Shown: positions 49,677-59,333, counted from the first letter of the stretch. The stretch: DNA of 64,000 nucleotides from Schlegelella_A sp963778525 (GCA_963778525.1 CAVZUJ010000002.1:62001-126000); one strand, 5' to 3'. The notes: generated from the sequence alone by a model not told the origin. Program-made: numbers and translations.

Positions 49677-51770
49677 TCAGGCGCGCTCGGACTGCCTCGT
49701 TTCGTCGAACAGCGACTGCTTGAAGACGGCCGATTCGGTGCGGTCGTTGATCGCCCAGAGCAAGAGGGCGCGACCCGACATCGGCTTGGCGAAGAGAAAG
49801 CCCTGCAGCTCGTCGCAGTTCATCTGCTCGAGCACCTGCTGCTGGCGCTGGTTCTCGACGCCCTCGGCCACGACCTTCAGGCCGAGCGCGTGCGCGAGCT
49901 TGATGACGGCGTCGACCACGGCGCGCGCGTCCGCGCTGTGCTCGAGGTCCATGATGAAGCTGCGATCGATCTTCAGCTCCTCGGCCGGCAGCTTGCGCAG
50001 ATAGGCCAGGCTCGAATAGCCGGTGCCGAAGTCGTCGATCGACAGGTGCGTGCCGAGCTCGCCGAGACGGCGGAAGGTCGTCTGCGTCGTCTTCGTGTCC
50101 TCCATCGCCGCCGATTCGGTGATCTCGCAGGTCAGCAGCGAGGGATGGATCTTGTGCGTCTCGAGCGCGCCGGTGATGCGCTCGACGATGTCGTCCTGGC
50201 GCATCTGGTGCGCCGAGAGATTGATCGCCACGCGCATGCGCAGGCCCTTGTCGCGCCACTGCCGGCTTTGCCGGCACGACTCCTCGATGACCCAGTTGCC
50301 GATGTTGCAGATGAGCCCGAAGCGCTCGGCGATCGGGATGAAGACGTTCGGCAGCAGGATGCCCTGCGTCGGATGCTTCCAGCGCAGCAGCGCCTCGACG
50401 GCCGTGACCTTGCCGCTCTTGGAGTCGATCTTCGGTTGGTAGAAGAGCTCGAATTCCTTCGCCGCGACGGCCTTGCGCAGGTCGCGCAGCAAGGTGAACT
50501 GCGCTTCGGCGTCGGCGTCCATCGCCGGCGAGTAGAAGCAGTGGTTCGAGCCGCCGGCGCGCTTGCTGGCGTACATCGCGGCGTCGGCGCGGGCGATCAG
50601 CTTGGCATGGCTGCAGCCGTCGGGATACATGGCGATGCCGACCGAGCAGGAGATCATGACCTCGCGTCCGTCGACCGCGTAGGGATGCGAGAGGCCCTGG
50701 ATCAGGCGGGTCGCCACCTGTGCCACCGACTCGGTCGTCTGCACGTTCGTGAGCAGCAGCAGGAACTCGTCGCCGCCGACGCGCGCCACCACGTCCTTGC
50801 CGCGCGACATCGCCTTCAGGCGCTGTCCGACCTGCTCCAGCACCAGGTCGCCGATCGAATGGCCGTAGGTGTCGTTGACCGGCTTGAAGCCGTCGAGGTC
50901 GATGAACAGCAGCGCCAGCCGGCTGGCGGTGGCATCGGCCTTGGTGGCAGCGGCGGCCAGGCGGTCTTCGAAGTAGACGCGAGTCGGCAACTGGGTCAGG
51001 CTGTCGACGGTCGGCGCGGCAGCGGCCAGACGCCGCGACGGCTCGCTCTCGCGCGAAGCGGGATTGCCAAGAGCTTCCAGCAGCACGAAGCCGAGGCCGG
51101 CCAGCACGGCCAGCAACAGCGCCTCGGTCCAGGCCGGGACGAGGACGGCATTCAGGTCGGCAGGGGTCGCGGCCGCGACCGTCAGCAGCAGCGCACAAAT
51201 CAGGGCGCCGGCGCCACGCGTCGCTTTCGCCTTGCGGCTCGGCTTGAATTCCAGGCTGATGGCGACGAGGGCGGAGGCCAGCACCAGGACGGCCACGCCC
51301 GGTCCCCAGGCGCCGGCGGCGCCGGCGGCGCGGAACAGGCCCGGCGTCGCGAACACCGAATGCCCATAGGCAACGACCAAGGTCAGCATCGCCATGCCGG
51401 TGAACGCCGGCAAGGTCTTGCGCGTCGCTGCGGAGGCGCTGGCGCCGGCCAGCGCGGCCAGCGCAAGGGCAAGCAAGCCGGCCACGAGCGGAATGCCGGT
51501 GAGCGCACCGGCCCCGGGTTCGAGAGGCTCGAGGAAATGACCTGGCCACCACAGGCCGCAGCCACCGAGAACGATGGCGGTCATGCGCAGCATCCGTGCG
51601 ACCCGGCTGCCGCGCCCGCGCGTCGTCGCGAAGACCTCGGCCCCCAGCCACAAAAGCGCCATGCTGATCAGGAACCCTGCAAGACAGGGCAACAGCCGTT
51701 GGCTATCCAGGAGGTGCATGAAGGCGGGCCAGAGGCGATGCCGGGCAGCATCGGATGAAGGGTTCCTCAC
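49677..51770 (-). CDS. Bifunctional GGDEF-EAL cyclic-di-GMP protein with 7-span N-terminus
   Basis: 697 residues. About seven hydrophobic spans in residues 25-235. Then a GGDEF domain with intact GGDEF at 332-336 and an RxxD inhibitory site (R323, D326) five residues before it, and an EAL domain with EALLRW at 459, intact metal-binding blocks (NLSAHQM, CEITESAAMED, DDFGTGYSSL, KIDRSFI) and VAEGVEN. Both synthesis and breakdown of c-di-GMP appear possible. The start is GTG 51770; ATG 51719 is an alternative. Confidence 0.92.
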   Translation of the reverse strand: MRNPSSDAARHRLWPAFMHLLDSQRLLPCLAGFLISMALLWLGAEVFATTRGRGSRVARMLRMTAIVLGGCGLWWPGHFLEPLEPGAGALTGIPLVAGLLALALAALAGASASAATRKTLPAFTGMAMLTLVVAYGHSVFATPGLFRAAGAAGAWGPGVAVLVLASALVAISLEFKPSRKAKATRGAGALICALLLTVAAATPADLNAVLVPAWTEALLLAVLAGLGFVLLEALGNPASRESEPSRRLAAAAPTVDSLTQLPTRVYFEDRLAAAATKADATASRLALLFIDLDGFKPVNDTYGHSIGDLVLEQVGQRLKAMSRGKDVVARVGGDEFLLLLTNVQTTESVAQVATRLIQGLSHPYAVDGREVMISCSVGIAMYPDGCSHAKLIARADAAMYASKRAGGSNHCFYSPAMDADAEAQFTLLRDLRKAVAAKEFELFYQPKIDSKSGKVTAVEALLRWKHPTQGILLPNVFIPIAERFGLICNIGNWVIEESCRQSRQWRDKGLRMRVAINLSAHQMRQDDIVERITGALETHKIHPSLLTCEITESAAMEDTKTTQTTFRRLGELGTHLSIDDFGTGYSSLAYLRKLPAEELKIDRSFIMDLEHSADARAVVDAVIKLAHALGLKVVAEGVENQRQQQVLEQMNCDELQGFLFAKPMSGRALLLWAINDRTESAVFKQSLFDETRQSERA

Positions 51771-51954
51771 GGGAACACCGAACCCTCCTCATTTCGGTAC
51801 GGCGGGCGATTCCTTGAGCGCCTTCGCCGGATTTGTCGCAGGGCTCGGCGCGCTGGACGCGGCAGGTTATCGACTGGCGCTGCCCTCAGGGTTGCCGCCG
51901 CCTCGCGCGGGGCAGCCGGGCCGTTGAATAACGCACGGTTTGCGGCCCGATGGC

Positions 51955-51989
51955 AAAAGAAAAGGCCGCGCGAGCGAACTCGCGCGGCC
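51955..51989 (-). terminator. Intrinsic terminator of the second small exported-protein gene
   Basis: Perfect 11-bp stem (51964-51974 with 51979-51989), loop of four bases, followed on the minus strand by a T-rich run (TTTTCTTTT, plus 51955-51963). It lies 38 bp after the small gene's stop. Confidence 0.85.
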
Positions 51990-52027
51990 CGAGGCCCGGC
52001 GGCGCCGGCGCGCCGCGCGATCCGGAT

Positions 52028-52219
52028 TCAGCTCTTCAGCGAAGCGCGATGGCCGATGACTTCGACTCGCGGCAGCTGGACGACTTCATTCGTCGGCGCC
52101 TGCACCATGTCGTGGCGCGAGGCAATGGCACGTTGCTGTTGCGCTTCGGCGGCGAAGGTCAGGGTGGCGGCGCCCAGGATCGCGAAGACGAGGGCGGAGA
52201 CGGTGAGGCGGCTGATCAT
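52028..52219 (-). CDS. Small exported protein with VEVIGHR motif (2)
   Basis: 63 residues: signal-type segment VSALVFAILGAATLTFAAEA, then a linker and the motif LPRVEVIGHRASLKS at the end. It shares this motif and the leader sequence CAGCAGGAGCC with the gene at 49252-49518, so the two look like paralogues on either side of the c-di-GMP gene. AGGAG site present, own terminator. Function unknown. Confidence 0.75.
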   Translation of the reverse strand: MISRLTVSALVFAILGAATLTFAAEAQQQRAIASRHDMVQAPTNEVVQLPRVEVIGHRASLKS

Positions 52220-52265
52220 GGTGGGGCTCCTGCTGTTGCGGCATCGATATGCGATGGAGCGAACT

Positions 52266-54188
52266 CTAGGAGCCGGTCGCGACGCGCGAAAGCGCCATGC
52301 GACGAATGTCGCCCCGGCAGGGATGGACTGCGCTGTCGCGCGATGAATGCGCGCGCCGCGTCCTCAGGCAGCGCGGGGAGAGCGGTGCCGTACGCAGCAG
52401 CAACCAGGCCAGGGCGTCGCCCGAGAGCCGGGGCCCCAGGCGCTCGCGCACCGTCCGGTGATAGGCATCGAGCCAGGCGATCTCGTCGGCACGCAGCAGG
52501 GCAGGCTCGAGGCAGCGCGTGTCGATGGGGCACAGCGTGAGGGTCTCGAACTCGAGGAATTCGCCGAACTCGCCGGACACCTCCGAGGCCGCGACGTTGA
52601 GCACGAGGTTCTCGACCCGCACGCCCCAGTGGCCTGGCCGGTACAGGCCCGGCTCGACGCTGGTGATCATCCCCGGCTGCATCGCCATGGTGGCGTCGGG
52701 AATGACGCGCGAGATCGTCTGCGGGCCTTCATGCACATTGAGGAAATAGCCGACACCGTGGCCCGTGCCGTGGCCGTAGTCGAGGCCGTGCTGCCAGAGC
52801 GGCGCCCGCGCGATCGCATCGAGCATCGGCGAGAGGGTGCCGCGCGGGAAACGCGTGCGCGACAGCGCGATCGTGCCGCGCAGCACCAGCGTCACGTCGC
52901 GCTTCTGGGCCGAGCTGAGCTGGCCGACCGGCCACATCCGCGTGATGTCGGTGGTGCCGCCGCGATACTGCGCACCCGAATCGATGAGGAGCAGGCCGTT
53001 GCCTTCGATCCGGGCGTGCGATTCGGGCGTGGCGCGGTAGTGCGGCATCGCGCCGTTGGCGTTGAAGGCGGCGATCGTCGCGAAGCTCGGGCCGACGTAG
53101 CCGCTGCGCCTGGACCGCGCCTCGGTCAGCTTCTCGTCGATCGTCAGCTCGGTGAGCGGCGCGTGCTGCGACGGGTGCGCGAGCGCCGCCTCGAACCAGG
53201 CGTAGAACTCGCACATCGCGGCGCCGTCTTCGATCATGGCGCGCCGCACGTGCGCGGCCTCGGCCTCGCTCTTGCGGCTCTTCGCCAGTGTGCTGGGGTT
53301 GATCGATTCGACGACGCGGGCGGCGGCGCGCTGGCGGGTTCCGAGCGTCACGCGCTTCGGATCGAGCAGCAGTGTCGCGTCGGCGGGCAGCGCCGCCAGC
53401 GCGGCGCCTGCGTGCTCGTAGGCCGCGACATCGATGCCGTCCTTGGCCAGGGCGGCGCGCAAGGCAGCGTCGATCTTCGCTTCGCTGACGAAGAGCCTGG
53501 CGCGTTCGGCGTCGACCAGCAGATGGGCGAGGAACACCGGGTTGTAGCTGACGTCGCCGCCGCGCAGGTTGAGCAGCCAGGCGATGTCGTCGACCGTCGA
53601 GAGCACGTGGTGCGTCGCGCCCGCTTCGCGCATCGCGGCGCGCATGCGCTGCAGCCGGCTGGCGCGCGACTCGGCGGCCTCCGGGCCGACGTGCTCGTAG
53701 ACCGCGGCGCTGGGCGTCGTCGGCCGGTCGTCCCAGGCCGTGGCGAAGACGTCGAGGTCGCTGCGCATCCGGATGCCGCAGCGCGAGAGCTCGGCCTCGA
53801 GCTGGCGCGCGGCGCCCAGGCCCAGCACGTCGCCATCGACCGCGACGGTCTGGCCCTCGGCCACGTGCTGGCAGAGCCACTCGATGTGCTGCGCGCCGGC
53901 CGGCGTGGGAATCTTCACCAGATCGATGCCGCTGCCCGCGAGCTGGTGCTCGGCCTGGACCCAGTAGCGGCTGTCGGCGAAGAGGGCGGCGGCGTCGAGC
54001 GTGACGACGAGCGTGGCCATCGAGCCGGTGAAACCCGAGGCCCACTGCCGGCCCTGCCAGTGTTCGGGCAGGTACTCGGACAGATGCGGGTCGCTCGACG
54101 GGATGAGCACCGCGGCCGCGCCGGCGTGGCGCAGCACGTCGCGGATGCGCTCGATGTGGAGGCGGGCCGGAGAAGTTCGGGTGTCCAT
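52266..54188 (-). CDS. pepP: M24 aminopeptidase P
   Basis: M24 metallopeptidase that removes the first residue before Pro, of the ~600-residue type with two creatinase-like N-terminal domains. Metal ligands appear in LLIDSGAQYRGGTTDITR, GHGTGHGVGYFLNVHEGP and TSVEPGLYRPGHWGVRVENL. Start ATG 54188. The last 37 residues (from SPRCLRTRRAH) do not look like the family. A one-base insertion near 52375-52390 would put a stop at 52364 and end the protein at about 607 residues, the usual length. It follows ndh by 10 bp. Confidence 0.9.
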   Translation of the reverse strand: MDTRTSPARLHIERIRDVLRHAGAAAVLIPSSDPHLSEYLPEHWQGRQWASGFTGSMATLVVTLDAAALFADSRYWVQAEHQLAGSGIDLVKIPTPAGAQHIEWLCQHVAEGQTVAVDGDVLGLGAARQLEAELSRCGIRMRSDLDVFATAWDDRPTTPSAAVYEHVGPEAAESRASRLQRMRAAMREAGATHHVLSTVDDIAWLLNLRGGDVSYNPVFLAHLLVDAERARLFVSEAKIDAALRAALAKDGIDVAAYEHAGAALAALPADATLLLDPKRVTLGTRQRAAARVVESINPSTLAKSRKSEAEAAHVRRAMIEDGAAMCEFYAWFEAALAHPSQHAPLTELTIDEKLTEARSRRSGYVGPSFATIAAFNANGAMPHYRATPESHARIEGNGLLLIDSGAQYRGGTTDITRMWPVGQLSSAQKRDVTLVLRGTIALSRTRFPRGTLSPMLDAIARAPLWQHGLDYGHGTGHGVGYFLNVHEGPQTISRVIPDATMAMQPGMITSVEPGLYRPGHWGVRVENLVLNVAASEVSGEFGEFLEFETLTLCPIDTRCLEPALLRADEIAWLDAYHRTVRERLGPRLSGDALAWLLLRTAPLSPRCLRTRRAHSSRDSAVHPCRGDIRRMALSRVATGS

Positions 54189-54198
54189 GGCGTCGATT

Positions 54199-55540
54199 CT
54201 AGGAGTGCGGTGGCACCTTGGGCGTTGCCGGCTCGGCCACCACGCGAGCGCTCCGCTCATAGGTGAAGTAGGCCCAGGCCCAGTCGATCATGACCATCAG
54301 CCGGTTGCGAAAGCCGATCAGGAAATAGATGTGCGCGAACAGCCAGAAGAGCCATGCGGCGAGGCCGCTGAAGCGCAGCGCGCCGAGGCCGGGCACGGCG
54401 AGCTCGACGATCGCCGCCTTGCGCCCGACGGTTGCGAGGTTGCCGTAGTCCTTGTAGCGAAAGGGCCGGGTCGGCTCGCCGCGCAGCCGGCGCAGCAGGT
54501 TGGCGGCGGCAGCGCGGCCCATCTGCTTGGCGGCCGGGCTGACGCCGGGCACGGCCTGGGGCGGGCCGGCACCATAGCTGAGCGCTGCCGCGAGGTCGCC
54601 GACGACCGCGACCTCCGGATGGCCGGCCAGGCTCAGATCGGGCTCGACGACGACGCGGCCGTTCCGGTCGAGCGTCGCGCCGGTGCCCTGCGCCAGTTGC
54701 GCACCGAGGGGCGAGGCGGCGACCCCGGCGGCCCAGATCACGGTCCGGCATTCGACGCGGTGCGAGGCGACGACGCCGTCGCTCGACGTTTCATAGTCGA
54801 CGCCCCCGGCATCGATCCCCGTCACCTTCGAGCCGGTGCGGACCTCGACGCCGAGGCGCGCGAGCTGCTCGCGCGCGCGCGCCGATTGGGCTCGGCACGA
54901 AGGCGCCCAGCACCCGATCGGCGCCTTCGAGAAGCAGGACGCGCGTTTGCGCTGAATCGATGCGCCGGAATTCCCGGCGCAGCGTGTGGCGCGCGATCTC
55001 GATCATCGTGCCGGCCATCTCCACGCCGGTCGGACCGCCGCCGATGACCGCGAAGGTCAGCCAGGCGTCGCGCTCGCTGCCACTCTCGCTGCGCTCGGCC
55101 TTCTCGAAGGCGCCGATGACACGGCTGCGGATCTCGAGCGCGTCGGCGAGCGTCTTCAGCCCCGGCGCAAAGGGCAACCAGTCGTCGTGGCCGAAATAGC
55201 TGTGTGCGGCGCCGGCCGCGACGATGAGATGGTCGTAGTCGATGCGGCCGCCACCGTCGATCTCGACGCTGCGGCCGGCCGCATCGATGCCTTGCACTTC
55301 GGCCTGCAGGATGGTCAGGTTGCCGCGCTTCATCTGCGGCCTGAGGACGTGGCGGATCGGTGCGCTGATCGCCGGCGCGCCGAGCCCCGCGGTGGCCACC
55401 TGGTAGAGCAGCGGCTGGAAGAGGTGGTGGTTGGTGCGATCGACGAGCGTGATCTCGACCGCGCCCTTCGACAGGGTGCGCACCGCTTCGAGGCCGCCGA
55501 AGCCGCAGCCGATGACAAGCACCCGCGGCTTGGCCGTCAT
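54199..55540 (-). CDS. ndh: Type II NADH dehydrogenase-like FAD oxidoreductase, one frameshift
   Basis: N-terminal FAD-binding motif VLVIGCGFGGLEAV, HHLFQPLLYQVATAGLGAPAI, NAD-binding VIGGGPTGVEMAGTM. A one-base insertion near 54878-54893 breaks the frame, after which ARAREQLARLGVEVRTGSKV leads to CRTVIWAAGVAASPL, VVGDLAAA and the membrane-contact C-terminus (LFWLFAHIYFLIGFRNRL). Corrected length is 446 residues. It passes electrons from NADH to quinone without pumping protons. Confidence 0.87.
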
Positions 55541-55599
55541 GGCTTGCGAGAGAGCCGGTCGGGCATATCCCGCATTCTCCGCCGCCGCGGCCTCGCCGC

Positions 55600-55605
55600 T
55601 ATGCT
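55600..55605 (+). promoter_or_regulatory. Possible -10 box 9 bp before the OmpR-type regulator start
   Basis: TATGCT lies 9 bp before ATG 55615, so the transcript would have almost no leader, as suggested also for the LytS-type kinase. No clear -35. Confidence 0.3.
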
Positions 55606-55614
55606 TGTGCGGCT

Positions 55615-56295
55615 ATGCGCCTCCTCCTCGTCGAAGACGACCGCATGATCGGCGAGAGCCTGCAGCGCGCCCTTCGTCTCGAAGGCTACGCCGTCGACTG
55701 GGTCCGCGATGCCACCGCCGCCGAGGCGACGCTGGCGAGCGAGCGCTTCGACCTGGTGCTGCTCGATCTCGGCCTGCCTTCGGCCGGCGGGGTCGATGCC
55801 AGGCGGGCCGATGGCCTCGATGTCCTGCGCGCGGCGCGGGCTCGCCACGACGCCACGCCGGTGATCGTGCTCACCGCCCGCGACGCGCGCGGCGATCGGG
55901 TCGCCGGCCTCGATGCCGGCGCCGACGACTACCTCGTCAAGCCCTTCGAGCTCGACGAGCTGAACGCCCGCATCCGCGCCGTCGTGCGCCGGCATGCCGG
56001 GCGGGCCGAGCCGCTGCTCTCGGCCTCGGGCGTGACGCTCGATCCGGCGCAGCGCCGCGTCACGCGCGATGGCGCTGCCGTGGCCTTGTCGGCGCGCGAG
56101 TTCGCGGTGCTCGAAGCACTCATGACCAAGCCGGGTGCGGTGCTGTCGCGCACCCAGCTCGAGGACCGCCTCTACGGCTGGGGCGAGGAGATCGAGAGCA
56201 ACGCCATCTCGGTCTACGTGCACCAGCTGCGCAAGAAGCTCGGCAGCGAATTCATCCGCAACGCCCGCGGCGTCGGCTACTTCGTCGAGCCGTGA
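55615..56295 (+). CDS. OmpR-family response regulator (QseB/PmrA-like)
   Basis: 226 residues. Receiver with VEDD, phosphorylation Asp in LVLLDLGLPS, VLTARD and LVKPFEL; winged-helix domain with LSAREFAVLEALMTKPG and NAISVYVHQLRKKLG, IRNARGVGYFVEP. An insert of about ten residues after the phospho-Asp strand (GGVDARRADG) is unusual. Probably paired with the following kinase and acting on htrA through 11-bp repeats. Confidence 0.93.
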   Translation: MRLLLVEDDRMIGESLQRALRLEGYAVDWVRDATAAEATLASERFDLVLLDLGLPSAGGVDARRADGLDVLRAARARHDATPVIVLTARDARGDRVAGLDAGADDYLVKPFELDELNARIRAVVRRHAGRAEPLLSASGVTLDPAQRRVTRDGAAVALSAREFAVLEALMTKPGAVLSRTQLEDRLYGWGEEIESNAISVYVHQLRKKLGSEFIRNARGVGYFVEP

Positions 56296-56365
56296 GCCCC
56301 GCCCGGCCGCCCGAAGGAGCACATTCCCCCTCGGCGGGACCGGCCGAAGGCCGAAGGGTGCACCC
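56296..56365. repeat. GC-rich spacer with short direct and inverted repeats
   Basis: The 70-bp gap between regulator and kinase contains CCGAAGGAGCAC and CCGAAGGGTGCAC as near-direct repeats and a GGCCGAAGGCC palindrome. This looks like a dispersed repeat of a type seen in Burkholderiales; I cannot confirm copy number from this window. Confidence 0.4.
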
Positions 56366-57676
56366 GTGACTTCGATCCGCGTTCGTCTGCTCGTCTCGCT
56401 GCTCGGCCTGCTGGCGCTGACCGCGCTCGCGATGGGCGCAGGCACCTATCGCAACGTCCTCGCCGAAAGCGAGGAGCTGTTCGACTACCAGCTCCAGCAG
56501 ATGGCCTTGTCGCTGCGCGACCAGGGCGAGATCGCGGCGGCGCAGGCCGACAGCTTCGCCGACACGCAGCTCGATTTCGTGGTCCAGATCTGGTCGGTCG
56601 ACGGCCGCACCATCTATCAGTCGCGCCCGCATTCGTCGCTGCCGGCGCGCGCCCTGCTCGGCCTGGCGACGGTCAACGTGCAGGGACATGCCTGGCGAAC
56701 GTACAGCGTGGCGACCGGCGACCACGTCATCCAGATCGCGCAGCCGCTCGACATCCGCCAGCGCCTGGCGGCGCGCGCCGCCTGGCGCAGCGTCTTGCCG
56801 CTGTTGCTGATGGCGCCGCTCGCCGCCCTCGGCATCTGGTGGCTGGCGGCACGCAACCTGGCGCCTCTCGATCGTCTTGCCGGCGAAGTGCGCGCGCGCG
56901 ACGAGCAGTCGCTCGCGCCGGTGTCCGTGAGCGGCCTGCCCGACGAGGTCTCGCCCCTGGCGCGCGCCCTCAATTCCCTGCTCGAGCGCTTGCGTCATTC
57001 TCTCGATACCCAGCGCGCCTTCGTCGCCGACGCGGCGCACGAGTTGCGTTCGCCCCTGACCGCATTGAAGTTGCAGCTCGAGCTGCTTCGGCGCGCCGGC
57101 ACCGACAGCGAGCGTGACGCCGCCGGCGTCGCGATCGGCGCCGGCATCGAGCGGGCCACCCGCCTGGTCGAGCAGCTGCTGGCGCTGGCGCGCAGCGAGC
57201 GCGGCGCGGCGCCCGCGGTGCAGGAGCGGGTCGACCTCGCGGAGCTTGCGCGCGCGGCGCTGGCCGAGACGATCCCGTTCGCGACGTCGCGTGGCATCGA
57301 GTTCGAGCTGCTGGCGCCGGTGCCGGTGTTCGTGCTCGGCGACCCGGTCGCGCTCGGGCTGCTGGTGCGCAACCTGGCCGACAACGCGGCGCGCTACTCG
57401 CCGGCCGGCTCGCGCGTCGAGGTCGGCGTGAGCGCCCCGGCCGCAGGCGGCGCCCTGCTGCGCGTCGACGATGCCGGCCCCGGCATTGCCGAGGGTGAGC
57501 GCGAGCGCGTCTTCGATCGCTTCTACCGGCGCGCCGAAGCTGGCGAAGCGGGCAGCGGCCTCGGCCTGGCGATCGTGAAGAGCGTCGCCCTGATGCACGA
57601 GGCCTCGGTCCGCCTCGACCGCTCGCCGCAAGGCGGCCTGCGTGTGGAAGTGAGCTTCGGCAAGGCCGCGTCTTAA
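56366..57676 (+). CDS. QseC-like sensor histidine kinase
   Basis: 436 residues from GTG 56366. Two spans flank a periplasmic domain of about 120 residues. HAMP-like region, H-box FVADAAHELRSPLTALKLQ, N-box LLVRNLADNAARYSP, DAGPGIAEGER and GSGLGLAIVKS. Matches the QseC/TctE branch. Partner of the regulator just upstream; its stop codon overlaps the first of four repeats before htrA. Confidence 0.93.
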   Translation: MTSIRVRLLVSLLGLLALTALAMGAGTYRNVLAESEELFDYQLQQMALSLRDQGEIAAAQADSFADTQLDFVVQIWSVDGRTIYQSRPHSSLPARALLGLATVNVQGHAWRTYSVATGDHVIQIAQPLDIRQRLAARAAWRSVLPLLLMAPLAALGIWWLAARNLAPLDRLAGEVRARDEQSLAPVSVSGLPDEVSPLARALNSLLERLRHSLDTQRAFVADAAHELRSPLTALKLQLELLRRAGTDSERDAAGVAIGAGIERATRLVEQLLALARSERGAAPAVQERVDLAELARAALAETIPFATSRGIEFELLAPVPVFVLGDPVALGLLVRNLADNAARYSPAGSRVEVGVSAPAAGGALLRVDDAGPGIAEGERERVFDRFYRRAEAGEAGSGLGLAIVKSVALMHEASVRLDRSPQGGLRVEVSFGKAAS

Positions 57677-57726
57677 CCTCGTCCTAATCGTCCCCTAACG
57701 GGCCGCTAATCGGCCGTCCGTATCTT
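57673..57726 (+). promoter_or_regulatory. Four 11-bp direct repeats and -10 box of htrA
   Basis: Units starting TTAA/CTAA at 57673, 57684, 57695 and 57706 (TTAACCTCGTC, CTAATCGTCCC, CTAACGGGCCG, CTAATCGGCCG) are spaced by exactly 11 bp. This is the spacing of OmpR/PhoB-family binding sites. A -10-like TATCTT (57721-57726) follows, with the last repeats covering the -35 area, as in activator-dependent promoters. Confidence 0.75.
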
Positions 57727-57735
57727 CGCTGCGTG

Positions 57736-57751
57736 TGCGGAATCTTCCGCA
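57736..57751. promoter_or_regulatory. Perfect palindrome in the htrA leader
   Basis: TGCGGAA-TC-TTCCGCA, a 7-bp inverted repeat with a 2-base centre, 27 bp before ATG 57779. Could be an operator or a hairpin in the leader; no known match. Confidence 0.4.
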
Positions 57752-57778
57752 AGGCGTTCGCAGCTGGAGACTTCATCC

Positions 57779-59282
57779 ATGAAACTGAAAACACTGAGCG
57801 CAGCCCTCGCGGGTGCCGGTCTCGCCGTCGTCGGTACTGCCGGCGCCATCGATCTGCCACATTGGCTGAAAGGCGATCCGCAGGTCGCCGCGGCGACGTC
57901 GCCAACCGCACCGGTCGCCGAGCGGGTCGTTCCGGCGGTGCCGATGCTGCCGGCCGGCCAGGTGCCGAACTATCGGGCCATCGTCAAGCAATCGGCGCCT
58001 GCCGTGGTCGGCATCACCGTCGAAGGCACGCACAAGATGTCGGCCGAAGAAGGTGGCGGCATGCCCGAGGGCATGGAGAACGATCCCTTCTTCAAGTTCT
58101 TCCGCGGCATGCCGGGCGTTCTCGCAGCGCGGCGGCCAGGGTCCCCAGACGACGCCGTTTCGCGGCCTCGGCTCGGGCTTCATCGTCAGCTCCAACGGCC
58201 TCGTCCTGACCAATGCGCACGTTGTGCGCGAAGCCAAGGACGTGACGGTCAAGCTCTCCGATCGGCGTGAATACAGCGCCAAGGTGCTGGGCGTGGACAC
58301 CACGACCGACATCGCGGTGCTGAAGATCGATGCCAAGGACCTGCCGGTCGTTCGCCTCGGCGACTCGAAGAGCCTCGAGGTCGGCGACCCGGTCCTCGCG
58401 ATCGGTGCTCCCTACGGCCTCGAAGAGACGGCGACGCAAGGCATCGTCAGCGCCAAGGGCCGCTCGCTGCCGGGCGACGCCGTCGTGCCTTTCATCCAGA
58501 CCGACGCGGCGGTCAATCCCGGCAACTCGGGCGGTCCGCTGTTCGATGGCACCGGCTCGGTCGTCGGCATCAACGCGCAGATCTATTCGCGCAGCGGCGG
58601 CTTCCAGGGCGTGTCGTTCGCCATTCCGATCGATGTCGCGCTGAAGGTGAAAGACCAGATCGTCGCCACCGGCAAGGCCACTCACGGCCGCCTCGGGGTG
58701 ACGGTGCAGGACCTGAACCAGACGCTGGCCGACTCGTTCGGCATCAAGCAGGTGGGCGGCGCCCTGATCTCCAACGTCGCACCCGGCAGCGCTGCCGCCG
58801 CGGCGGGGCTGAAGTCGGGCGACGTCATCACCGAGGTCGACGACCAGCCGGTGGTGGGCTCGGGCAGCCTGTCGAGCCTGATCGGCATGTCGCCTCCCGG
58901 CGAGCGCGTCAAGCTGAAGATCTGGCGCGATCGCTCGGAGCGCACGATCGAGGCCAGGCTCGGCGGTGCCGACGACGCCGTCAAGCAGGTCGCCGATGCC
59001 GGCGGTGCCGTCGACGGCGCCCAGCTCGGACTCTCGCTGCGGCCTCTGACGAGCGCGGAAAGGCGCGAGGCGAAGGTCGAATCGGGGATGGTCGTCGAAG
59101 ATGCCGATGGCGCCGCGGCGCGCGCCGGCGTGCAGCAAGGCGACGTCCTGCTGGCCATCAACGGCAAGGCGGTGCAGTCGATCGAGCAGGTGAAGAGCGT
59201 GCTCGCCGGCAAGCCGAAGAGCGTGGCGCTGCTCGTCCAGCGCGATGGCGAGAAGATCTTCGTGCCGGTGAAGATCGGCTGA
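57779..59282 (+). CDS. htrA: Periplasmic serine protease HtrA/DegP, one frameshift
   Basis: Signal peptide after ATG 57779, then MENDPFFKFFRGMPG. A one-base insertion near 58112-58125 shifts the frame to FSQRGGQGPQTTPFRGLGSGF. The catalytic triad is present: His in LTNAHVV, Asp in TTTDIAVLK, Ser in NPGNSGGPLF. Two PDZ domains follow (GRLGVTVQDLNQTL and the second with GVQQGDVLLAINGK). Corrected length is about 500 residues. It degrades or refolds damaged envelope proteins. It sits directly behind the QseBC-like pair and its repeat-bearing promoter. Confidence 0.88.
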
Positions 59283-59306
59283 GGCGGGGACTCGACCGCA
59301 AAGGAA

Positions 59307-59333
59307 AACGCCGGCCTCGTGCCGGCGTTTTTT
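59307..59333 (+). terminator. Intrinsic terminator after htrA
   Basis: Stem AACGCCGGC (59307-59315), loop CTCGT, stem GCCGGCGTT (59321-59329), followed by a run of T (59328-59333). The A-run on the left side may let it also serve the convergent binding-protein gene. Confidence 0.9.
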
